From contig JAEPRB010000629.1 of NCBI GenBank assembly GCA_016758965.1, positions 1 through 10,380 on the forward strand: a stretch of 10,380 bases of DNA, written 5' to 3'. Source of the DNA: Circinella minor (Eukaryota; Mucoromycota; Mucoromycetes; Mucorales; Lichtheimiaceae). Every line of letters starts with the position of its first letter. Within the stretch, counting starts at the first letter, position 1. Of the stretch, positions 1-7,634 are shown in pieces. The position numbers and the translations under genes were made by a program. The notes under the pieces were generated by a model. The model made no database searches, was not told the DNA's origin, and was given only the letters and a program-made list of their open reading frames with translations.

Positions 1-68
1 AGAACCCACAGGTTAAGCTCAAAAAAAGTTGTGACCCCCGCTTAAAATTTTGCCGGACCTATTCGGAC

Positions 69-110
69 TTTGTGAATCACAAATTGTGAATATTTTGTGA
101 ATTTTGTGAA
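69..110. repeat. TTGTGAA direct repeats with a small palindrome
   Basis: Four copies of the heptamer TTGTGAA start at about 70, 84, 95 and 104. The first is part of a palindrome (TTTGTGA, one base, TCACAAA) at 69-83. The block lies just beyond the point where the transposase homology stops (about 121). Short repeats of this kind are known near the ends of CACTA/EnSpm transposons as transposase-binding sites, but here that role is only a possibility. The remaining bases 1-68 show no coding potential that I can support. Confidence 0.45.
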
Positions 111-323
111 AATAAAATTTGATACATGTTGGTGCTGACTCTATCCTTCATATGGAGATGCCAAGTATGGAGATTTTTATAGTAGTGGTTCAATTGTTAG
201 TTATAGATAGGCTTAGATATTTTGATTATTATGGACTTACGTGTTGATCTTCGCAAGATAATCCTGGTCAATATTCCATTGGAGAGCGAGTGTACATCCG
301 ATCACAAGGGATATTATAGCATC

Positions 324-337
324 CACTTGGCACTTGC
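324..337. repeat. 7-bp tandem duplication causing a frameshift in transposase exon 6
   Basis: On the plus strand CACTTGG is followed directly by CACTTGC. Without one 7-bp unit, exon 6 is 205 nt, exactly the length of the homologous exon at 5756-5960, and the frame runs on into the conserved AIISLVIGC motif. With it, the frame shifts and reaches a stop. It reads as a simple slippage or end-joining scar in an already dispensable copy. Confidence 0.8.
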
Positions 338-1269
338 TCAGCCGAAGACGTGTATTCTTCTACAAGCTGTTAGAATACCAAAGTGGGGACCACTGCTTGC
401 AAGAACACGATCCAATCAACAGATCGCATCAGCCCAGCTTTCTTGTACACATCTAAATGTATGAGTGGTATGTTAATATTTATATAAATAAATAAGTTTT
501 CATCATAAACTATGTTCATTAATTACCTCTAAAGCTTCCTTCAAATATAGCAGATGGTATTGTTGCAGATGATTCAGTTATAGCACTCCCGATAGCTGAA
601 CATGCTTGCTTGGGTAGTAGGATGTTCGTGTTAACATCAGTAGCAAAATCACCGGATACCATTTGCCATATTCTCTTCATAACATTTGCACCTATAAGAT
701 GGAGCTCATCCAGTCCAAAGAAGGAATAACCATGGAATGACTTCAGTTGGGCAAAATCTGTGGCCTTACTAATACCAAATTCCTATCTTTTTGTTCAAAA
801 ATATGATCAATTATAATTATCCATAACCGGATATTAAGAAAGTAAGTAATCAAAAAACAAATAATCATCTTTATGTATCATTTTACTGTATTATGTTAAG
901 CTTACATTCTCATCCCCTTTAAATTCTTCATCTGTTCTTGGAGTAGACATTTCGATTGTTCCAGTATAGTATCTACCATACCCTCGACCTGCAGGACTAA
1001 TTTCTCGGACTGTAGCTATTCGGCATTGGCGGCAACCATACGACGACATACAACCTGAGTGATGAATCAACTCTTGAACGCCGATGATATCACCTGACGC
1101 AAGTAAGCAATGTACTTTGACATTGATTGGCCCGCCTGCACAATCAACTATCATTCCAGCGTCCTCAAGAACACGCAACTCATTTATCAGCGGGCGAAGA
1201 AAACTGTAAATATTACCAGTATGGTCTACAGGTATGATGGCGACTTGTATCATGTTTTACGCCTTGTAT

Positions 1270-1366
1270 CTATTTGATGGTAATAAAATATCGGGTAAGT
1301 AATTGTGAAAGAGTATAAAAATAACAGTATATACTTGAATATAAAAAAATAATACTAGATACTTGC
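1270..1366 (-). other. GC-AG intron 3 of the transposase
   Basis: The donor reads AAAG|GCAAGT and the acceptor AAATAG|ATACAAG. Splicing at the GC donor joins AG to A and restores an Arg codon and the frame into exon 4. The nearby GT, three bases further on, would put exon 4 out of frame. GCAAGT after AG is the usual context of the rare GC-AG intron class. It is the only non-GT donor among the first six introns of this gene. Confidence 0.72.
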
Positions 1367-2640
1367 CTTTCAAGTGGAGGGAGCGACAGAAAAACCAAGT
1401 GAACAATTGTTAAGCGGGAATTTCCTCCTTTGAATAGAGTAAACCCATCCACAAACAAGGATACGGCAAGATCAATATTAGTAGGTGACCGGTTTGGAAA
1501 AAGAGTTGGTTTGAGTTTTTGATAAATGGAGCCGTCAAATATATCAGTTAACATTCCTGGGTCAGCTTCGTAGTTTACTTTTTCATATATAGATTCACGA
1601 ATATCGATATTTGCAATAAACATTGCCAATTGCCTTGATAGTGGGAAATAGGACATGGTTTCGATCGGGTTTCCATTTTGTTTGAATTGCGAAGCATTAC
1701 ACTTGCAAGGATCCGTTGAGTTCACGGGGAAAAGTCGACAATGTTTAGGGCATATACGATACTTAGTCTCCTTAACATTGAACATGCGTTCGAGGCGTGC
1801 CTCGCTCTTGGCTGGTGAATATATAGGTACATTTTCTGAAACTCCCATTAATAAAAATAAAGTAGATCATATTTATATAGATAAATATAATGCAATTTGT
1901 ACTTACCAAAACCTTCTTTCATAATCCACTTGTTCAACATTGCAAGTAAAGTAACATAGGCTTCGCGGCTGATGTTAAATTGCTGGATCCATGAATACAA
2001 CTCGTAGCTCTTTTGCTTATGCTTTGGGAGATCAGTAAAAGGATACACGTTTTCGACAATGGGGACATTCGTAGGCAACGGAGGTTCTTTATCCCAAAGG
2101 TCAACATATTCGTTCATAGACTCCTCATCTTCAATACCATCACTTACTTCATGAAGATCGGATGGTCCCGGTTCATTATCATCATCATCCATGTAATTGT
2201 CATCAGTCATGTTATCATTATCTTCATCAACGTCTGTTCTTTGTTCATACTCTTGAACACCATTACTGCTATCACCAAAATCAAAATCGTTAAAGTCGCC
2301 TTCGAATGAACCAATTGATCTATGAACTTGTTCAGTATTATAATCCATTGAAAAATCCTCAGAACCAGATACAATGAATGGATTGACTGTGGTAGTGTCA
2401 GGAGCTTCGGGAAAAACTTCAGGATCAATGACGTTATTTCTTGACAGAGCTCGGAAAGCATTAGGATCTAATATTAATTAAAGGTAAGACAATGTTTAGA
2501 ATCTTTTCAGTACTAATTGATTTTGGCGTTTTTATAAGTAGGAATAATATGTTACCACAAGTACTATAATGTTGTTGGAACACTGTTTTTTTCCAATACA
2601 ATTTGCATTTATCGCAACGAATAAGGATAGCTCTGGGCAT

Positions 2641-2816
2641 GATATGGTGGTAAAGTAAAGAATAAAATTATTAAAGTATTTTTCAAAAAGCAATTCTCAC
2701 TGAACATCTTTTTATACTCCTTTATATCCTGTGCTTGACGATTTTGTAACTACGCTCTGTGCAACATTTACGTGACGACCTGGATTAAATTTTTTTCAAC
2801 TAATTCACAATTCACA
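2641..2816. promoter_or_regulatory. Divergent intergenic promoter region
   Basis: These 176 bp separate the transposase start codon (2640, minus) from the start of the Gln-rich gene (2817, plus). On the minus strand two TATAAA-like boxes sit at 2726-2721 and 2716-2708 (TATAAAAAG), about 70-85 bp upstream of the transposase ATG, a plausible TATA position. On the plus side I see only T-rich sequence just before the ATG. Two TTCACAA heptamers at 2804-2817, the reverse complement of the motif at 70-110, abut the plus-strand ATG. Promoter activity is inferred. Confidence 0.5.
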
Positions 2817-2848
2817 ATGAACGCACAACAACAACGACCTTCCCAAGA

Positions 2849-2936
2849 ACAACAACCTCCCCAACAACAACCTCCCCAACAACAACCTCTTCAACAACAA
2901 CCTCCCCAACAACAACCTCTTCAACAACAACTTCTC
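2849..2936 (+). repeat. 15-bp repeat coding QQQPP/QQQPL
   Basis: About six units of CAA CAA CAA CCT CCC (or CCT CTT) lie in the reading frame of the gene starting at 2817. The next unit begins with TAA at 2937 where the repeat predicts CAA. The long minus-strand frames here are only the reverse complement of this repeat. Confidence 0.8.
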
Positions 2937-3806
2937 TAACAACCTCTCCAACAACAACAACCTTTTCCTCAACAGCTGCAGCAATACCTCTAGCCACAGC
3001 AAGCATCCTATCAATCAGCATATCTGCAGTATGCTCCTCCTCCACCCGATTGGTATGGATTCATGCAAGAAATGCGCAGCTGGATGACTAACCTTAATAA
3101 TAAGGTGACGCGCATTGAGTCATCTGTTGCACGCATTGAAGCAGAACAGTCTGCGCAAAACCTAGTTGTTACGCAGCAACAACAACACCATCTACAACAG
3201 CGTTTTGTGCAGGAGGACCCCTTGTTGGACGTTTCCCAGGACGCCGAACTTTATAAACGACTTGCTGATTATCGAATTCCTGTGGCGGGGATAATCCGTA
3301 AGCCAGATGTCAGTAAGATTATGCAAGGCCACGTCAGAAGCATTTCATTGGCGAGGTCTTGCAGCTGACCGGTTCAAACGAAGAAGCCATGATGGACTCG
3401 ATGATTAAGATGACAGAAGTTTTCTGTGACAGACTTCTGGCCGTTTGGGATGCCCGTCCCAACAAGAAGAATAACACGTTCCGTGGGTTCACTGAAGCGG
3501 CCAGAGATAAGTTGGCGACGGATATCTCTATCTTCTTAAAGCGTCGTTTAGATGACATTCCAATTGACATGTGTGAGAAAAATTGGGTGTCACTCTATTT
3601 GGTGTATCATCTTTTTGAGAAGTACATTAGTACTTCTCAAAGGTATGTAGTAGAAAATATATATATATAAATATAAGTATAGCTTAACAAGAATATTGAC
3701 GATTTACACTAAATTTATTATAGAGATAAAAGATGCGTCCTTACACGCACAGTATCCATGTATTCAGGGTATGTTTCAATAACTAATGGGCAATAAATTA
3801 AATACT

Positions 3807-3834
3807 GTATATATATATATGTGTGTCTGTGTGT
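3807..3834. repeat. TA/TG microsatellite in intron 2
   Basis: A TA run passes into a TG run with one interruption. It lies inside the intron at 3769-3867 of the Gln-rich gene. It is a simple repeat with no further meaning that I can see. Confidence 0.7.
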
Positions 3835-4210
3835 TCTCACAAGTTTTTTTCTTTTTTAATATTATAGAAGCTACATGGATACAGCGAGTGAGGGTGGATC
3901 GGCCATCATGCCTTCGTAAGTTAAATGTGTATGGTTGATAAATAAACTGTATTAATAATATTATTATTTTTTTATATTTAATATTAGGACTTTTTTTAAT
4001 GATGAAGATGAAGATGACACCAGCACAGCAGCAAACGTCAGGTAAGCAAAACAACAATTTGGATTACTTATTTTATTCCATGAACTCTGATCATAATCTT
4101 TATATAGTTTGTCTGCTGCTGTGACTACGTCAAGAACCCCCACCACCATCTCCCAAGACCATCACCTCCCTTTGTTTTCCATTCCGTCCTCCTCTCTCAC
4201 TTCTGCTCCT

Positions 4211-4336
4211 TCCGCCTCTGCCACTCCTTCCGCCTCTGCTACTCCTTCTGCCTCTGCCACTCCTTCCGCCTCTGCTACTCCTTCTGCCTCTGCCACTCCT
4301 TCTGCCTCTGCCACTCCTTCCGCCTCTGCCACTCCT
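4211..4336 (+). repeat. 18-bp minisatellite, seven units, coding SASATP
   Basis: Seven contiguous 18-bp units (TCCGCCTCTGCCACTCCT with silent C/T variants) lie in exon 5. All observed differences are at third codon positions, so the SASATP hexapeptide is unchanged in every unit. This fits either recent expansion or past selection on the peptide. The region is Ser/Thr/Pro-rich and expected to be disordered. Confidence 0.9.
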
Positions 4337-4496
4337 TCCACCTCAGATCCGGTTATCCTTATGCAGGATAATCAGTATCCCAAGCGACCACAAGGGAACT
4401 CTGGTCTTTCCCCTTCTCCCTCCTCCACCACATCTTCTTCAAAATGGCAAAGAAGTAAAACAAATGCTGTTGTTCCGACAAATCATCGGTAAAAAA

Positions 4497-4502
4497 AATA
4501 AA
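4497..4502 (+). terminator. Candidate polyadenylation signal
   Basis: AATAAA lies five bases after the stop codon of the Gln-rich gene, in a run of A followed by T-rich sequence. The position is possible for a compact fungal 3' end but the motif is common in such AT-rich DNA. The rest of 4503-4680 shows no gene or repeat that I can support. Confidence 0.25.
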
Positions 4503-4682
4503 AATTTCTTTTTTTTAAATATACTATTTGTATTATTGACAGTATTAGATGTTTATTTGGATTGTATTATTGGTTATAGAAGTGATTATGATATAAATAG
4601 ACTAATACTTCATTGGGTTACGTTTGGGAGTACAAATGTCTAAATTAAGATGATTGCTACACTGAGTTGTAATTCTATCCCA

Positions 4683-4718
4683 CGAACCTTGCGAACCTCA
4701 TGAACCTCGCGAACCTCG
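4683..4718. repeat. 9-bp repeat, four units
   Basis: Four units follow the pattern CGAACCTCG with one or two changes each, in otherwise AT-rich DNA, directly before the 42-bp repeat. No function is apparent. Confidence 0.6.
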
Positions 4719-4737
4719 CGAAAATTTCCCATGGTGT

Positions 4738-4911
4738 GAGAGTGAATATTCCACTACCAAATATGAAATAAAAAAGGTTGAGAGCGAATATTCCACTACT
4801 ATACCTGAAATAAAAAAAGTTTAGTGTGAATATTCCACTACCAAACATGAAATAAAAAACTTTGAGTGCGAATAAAAAAACACCATCCATGAAAATAAAA
4901 ACATCGAACAC
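4738..4911. repeat. 42-bp tandem repeat, about four units
   Basis: The block GAATATTCCACTA recurs at 4744, 4786 and 4828, spaced exactly 42 bp, followed each time by a TGAAATAAAAAA-like tail. A fourth, degraded unit starts at 4870. Since 42 is divisible by three, a minus-strand frame stays open here with a 14-residue repeat; I regard that frame as a by-product. Each of the first three units holds the palindrome GAATATTC. Confidence 0.8.
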
Positions 4912-5259
4912 TAAATATTAAACCTTTACTTTGAATATAGAAATATTACCCACGAAAAAAAAAATATTAACCTTGAATAAAAAAAACGTCTACTCTCATG
5001 GAAATTTCCAGAACTTGTGGAACTTCTGGAACATTAATGGGTACACTAATTTTCTTATAAGGGTCATTTTCTGAACAAACTGAACATCCAGAACATTCTG
5101 ACCCAATTTTTGTACATAAACTTCCATATTGGAACTATGGACCATAATAAAAAGTAACATGAATATACCAAAGGGCTTAGCTTCCCAAAAAATAGCAAGT
5201 ACTCCTCAAAGTTTTTTTTCACTATACAAATCTTTTTATTAAATATTTTAAAAGGGATT
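4912..5259. other. AT-rich non-coding stretch with an imperfect fold-back
   Basis: No convincing coding frame is present. Between 5041 and 5115 the ends GTACA/TGTAC and the inner arms GGGTCA (5061-5066) and TGACCC (5099-5104) can pair to give an imperfect hairpin. Upstream, around 5005-5035, TTCCAGAA and TTCTGGAA occur close together. Neither can be assigned a role from the sequence alone. Confidence 0.35.
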
Positions 5260-5697
5260 TGATGTGGCGTTTAAAGAACCCTATCAAGAAAATAATAGAA
5301 ATGGCAAGGAGGCTGCTACTTGTTTATTATATGTTATTAATATGATTAAATAACCTTACTGTAGTGTCATGGAATTAAGAATGTAAAAATACTGGAGATT
5401 CTAGGGGTCTACCCCTGATAAAGCTGAAAAGGATCATCCTAAGAACAAGGTTATCATACCTTAAGATAAAATTCTTTAAGATACATTCTTCAGATGACAT
5501 ACCAGAAATAACTCATTATAATAAACAATTCATATAAATAGACCAAGTAGTACATAGAATAATAATCTTTATCTTATTTTTGAAGAATAAACACTGTTTC
5601 AAAGGACTCATCGTTTTATTTACGTTTTTTTATTATTGAATTAAATTATTATTCTATCGTATACCTCACTTACCAATTGCCCTTTCGGCTGACCTCA
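5260..5697 (+). mobile_element. Possible LTR remnant, plus orientation
   Basis: The stretch has LTR-like ordering: TATAAATAG at 5533-5541, AATAAA at 5586-5591, then a T-rich part. The bases around the TATA box (ATTCATATAAATAGA) match the promoter part of the solo LTR at 6127-6557 read on its own strand. A TG at 5260 and a CA at 5696-5697 would give about 438 bp, close to the other LTRs, but I see no target duplication, so the ends are guesses. Three small hairpins lie at 5403-5462. It could equally be unrelated promoter-like DNA. Confidence 0.3.
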
Positions 5698-6122
5698 TGC
5701 TATATATAACCTCTTAGAGGACCAAGTTATGACTTACCAACCTTTTTTTTATCAGATGTATCCAGAAAAGCTAAGCTCATGCGATCAGTTGACTGGATCG
5801 TATTTATGCAATGTGTTTTACCAACCCTTGTATTTGAGCAACTGGTGAACATACATGGGGCCAATGCTGCACAGGTTGAGGCCATAATATCGTTTGTAAT
5901 TGGATGTTCTCTTGCGCTACAATGGGAGATCGATGAAGAAGATTTAGCCACAATCAAATCATAAGTAGACATTTATTAGCCATGTTCTTACTATTGGAAA
6001 ATTTATCAACTAACAATATATTTAATAATAGAAACCTGCATGCTTGGCACATCCATTTAAAAGACAATGTCACCCCGAATACGTACACGGTTAACTTCCA
6101 CTACTTGCGCCATATACATGAC

Positions 6123-6126
6123 ACCA
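6123..6126. repeat. Target-site duplication ACCA, left copy
   Basis: ACCA directly precedes the solo LTR and recurs at 6558-6561 directly after it. Four bases is a length known for some Ty3/gypsy elements, although five is more usual. The pair fixes the LTR boundaries. Confidence 0.6.
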
Positions 6127-6557
6127 TGTTATATCAATGAAATATAATAAAAATAAAGAGACGTTAAAAAGTCAATGAGACCCAAAAGAACAATAATTGA
6201 ACTGAACTTTATTAAAATAAAATAATATCTCTATTTATATGAATCTTATTATTGGTAGGATATATATTGATATGTGTATATAGTTATACGTAAGATTAAA
6301 ATTTGTCATTGCCGTGTGAATTATGAATATAAGATTAATGATATTAAGATTAGACTTTGAGCGGTTGACGATATGATATATCTACGCAGCTGTTATCTGT
6401 TACCATTATAGAAGACCGACTTCAGTGTTCTTACAAATCATGGTCCAAATAGGGAAGTACATGAAATGTCAGCAAAGCATAATTAAAGATATGCTATACT
6501 TTAATAATTAACGTGACAAATAATTATCTTTATGAATAATATGTGTTGGATACAACA
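6127..6557 (-). mobile_element. Solo LTR of a Ty3/gypsy-type element
   Basis: 431 bp, read on the minus strand from TGTTGTATCC at 6557 to CA at 6128-6127. It contains TATAAATAG at 6239-6231 and several AATAAA-like signals after it. It is flanked by ACCA on both sides, with transposase exon sequence to the left and its continuation to the right. It shares termini, promoter and an about 95-bp R/U5-like block with the LTR at 8009-8448, but the U3-like part is much more diverged, so the two are not the pair of one insertion. The isolated LTR with a target duplication indicates LTR-LTR recombination that removed the internal region. Confidence 0.75.
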
Positions 6558-6828
6558 ACCAGCCCGAAATTCAAACAATTACCAACCTGTAAGCAGAGGA
6601 TTTGACCTCCTGTGTCAGTAATTGAATGCAAAATACACTAGGCTGGTTCAATCTTTTTGTGAGGTGGCTGTATCTTTATTTAAGCTGGTTAAATCTTTCA
6701 TAACCTTGTTCAATCTTTTAGCGACCTTGTTCAATCTTTTAATGAATTTGTTCAATCTATTTCGGATGTGGTTCGATCTCTTTCTGAGGTGGCCCAATTT
6801 TTTTCTAAGCTGGCGCAATCTTTATTTT

Positions 6829-6984
6829 AGCTGGCTCAATCTTTTTCTGAGGTGGTTCAATCTTTATTTAAGCTAGCTCAATCTTTTTCTGAGGTGGCTC
6901 AATCTTTTTCTCAGCTGGCTCGATCTTTTTCTAAGCTGGTTTAATCTTTTCTTAAGCTCGCTCAATCTTTTCTTAAGCTGGCTC
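6829..6984. repeat. Higher-order repeat block, copy 1
   Basis: This 156-bp block inside the minisatellite is identical to 7479-7634, 650 bp away, although neighbouring 21-bp units differ from one another. The match includes rare variants such as AAGCTAGCTC, CTCAGCTGG and AAGCTCGCTC in the same order. It marks a fairly recent segmental duplication or unequal exchange inside the array. Confidence 0.85.
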
Positions 6985-7478
6985 CATCTTTTTCTAAGCT
7001 AGCTCGATCTTTTTCTAAGCTGGCTCAATCTTTTTCTGAGGTGGGTCAATCTTTTTCTAAGCTGGCTCGATCTTTTCTAAGCTGGTTCAATCTTTTTTTA
7101 AGCTCGCTCAATCTTTTCTTAAGGTTGCTCAATCTTTTTCTAAGCTGGCTCGATCTTTTTCTAAGCTGGTTCAATCTTTTTCTAAGCTGGTTCAATCTTT
7201 TTCTAAGCTGGCTCAGTCTTTTTTTGAGTTGGCTCGATCTTTTTCTACGCTGGTTCAATCATTTTTTAAGCTGGCTCAATCTTTTTCTAAGCTGGCTCAA
7301 TCTTTTTCTGAGGTGGTTCGATCTTTTTTTAAGCTGGCTCAATCTTTTTCTGTGGTGGCTCGATCTTTTTGTAAGCTGGTTCAATCTTTTTTTAAGCTGG
7401 CTCAATCTTTTTCTGAGGCGGTTCGATCTTTTCTTAAGCTGGCTCAATCTTTTTCTAAGTTGGCTCGATCTTTTTTTA

Positions 7479-7634
7479 AGCTGGCTCAATCTTTTTCTGA
7501 GGTGGTTCAATCTTTATTTAAGCTAGCTCAATCTTTTTCTGAGGTGGCTCAATCTTTTTCTCAGCTGGCTCGATCTTTTTCTAAGCTGGTTTAATCTTTT
7601 CTTAAGCTCGCTCAATCTTTTCTTAAGCTGGCTC
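7479..7634. repeat. Higher-order repeat block, copy 2
   Basis: Identical partner of 6829-6984. The offset of 650 bp is one less than 31 units of 21 bp, which fits single-base indels in some intervening T-runs. Confidence 0.85.

Larger units (their letters stand above)
121..2640 (-). pseudogene. Tnp2-type (CACTA/EnSpm-like) transposase, seven exons, inactivated and truncated
   Basis: Exons on the minus strand are 2640-2556, 2467-1907, 1835-1367, 1269-906, 782-527, 452-241 and 176 to about 121; all junction phases agree. The family is a DDE-type cut-and-paste DNA transposase. Exon 1 gives a C-x2-C-x11-H-x3-C zinc-finger-like motif (C9, C12, H24, C28). Exon 2 is strongly acidic. Exon 3 has PIYSPAKSEARLERMF, CPKHCRLF and SLFVDGFTLFKGG. 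Exon 4 has LLASGDI and a cysteine knuckle (HSGCMSSYGCRQC). Exon 5 has FFGLDELHLIG, and exon 6 VDWIVFLQ and GCTLALQW. The ATG at 2640 is chosen because exon 1 splices in phase to exon 2 and carries the zinc motif. Lesions are TAA at 1259-1257, TAA at 372-370, a 7-bp duplication at 324-337, and AA instead of AG before exon 7. The last exon stops matching near 121, well short of the family's usual end. The family call is by remembered motifs, not by a search. Confidence 0.82.
2817..4492 (+). pseudogene. Unrecognised five-exon gene: Gln/Pro-rich, coiled-coil-like, Ser/Ala/Thr/Pro-rich; exon 1 damaged
   Basis: I do not recognise this protein. Exons are 2817-3642, 3724-3768, 3868-3915, 3988-4041 and 4108-4492, stop TAA at 4490. 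The four introns (81, 99, 72 and 66 bp) begin GTATGT, GTATGT, GTAAGT and GTAAGC, end in AG, and are all phase 2. Order in the protein: a Gln/Pro-rich N-terminus; a stretch from about 3063 (MQEMRSWMTNLNNKV, IESSVARIEAEQS) that could form a coiled coil; a globular-looking part (KHFIGEVLQLTGSNEEAMMD to LFEKYIS); an acidic patch (NDEDEDD); and seven SASATP repeats before a basic end. TAA at 2937 and TAG at 2991 interrupt the Gln-rich part, and one base is missing somewhere in 3317-3361, moving the frame back by one. It may instead start at the ATG at 3063, but the frameshift remains. It is head to head with the transposase, which suggests a transposon accessory gene; that is inference. Confidence 0.6.
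5756..6590 (+). pseudogene. Second Tnp2-type transposase copy, C-terminal exons only, split by a solo LTR
   Basis: Exon 6 homologue: 5756-5960 (205 nt), coding LMRSVDWIVF, PTLVFEQL and GCSLALQW. Intron: 5961-6031, with a CTAAC branch-like motif and an AG acceptor, but the donor reads ATAAGT instead of GTAAGT. Exon 7 homologue: from 6032, coding NLHAWHIHLKDNV and NFHYLRHI, up to 6126. There a solo LTR (6127-6557) plus one ACCA repeat interrupts it. Joined across the LTR, the frame stays open from 6562 for ten codons to a GTAAGC at 6589, a possible further donor. About two-thirds of exon-6 residues match the copy at 241-452, so this is a related subfamily and not a recent duplicate. No earlier exons are visible upstream. 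Confidence 0.75.

Noticed and set aside
222..464. 80-residue plus-strand open frame
   Set aside because: It is the reverse strand of transposase exon 6 and has no motif of its own.
1655..2309. Plus-strand frames across the transposase
   Set aside because: They mirror exons 2 and 3; codon content is T/I-rich nonsense while the minus strand carries recognisable motifs.
2805..3045. Leu/Val-rich minus-strand frames
   Set aside because: They are the reverse complement of the CAA/CCT repeat; the plus frame continues into a structured protein.
3311..3335. A mini-intron removing the frameshift in exon 1 of the Gln-rich gene
   Set aside because: GTAAGA to CAG would give an intron of only about 25 bp, too short compared with the 66-99 bp introns of this gene; a one-base deletion is simpler.
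4675..4911. 78-residue minus-strand frame rich in Phe
   Set aside because: It is created by the 9-bp and 42-bp repeats, both multiples of three.
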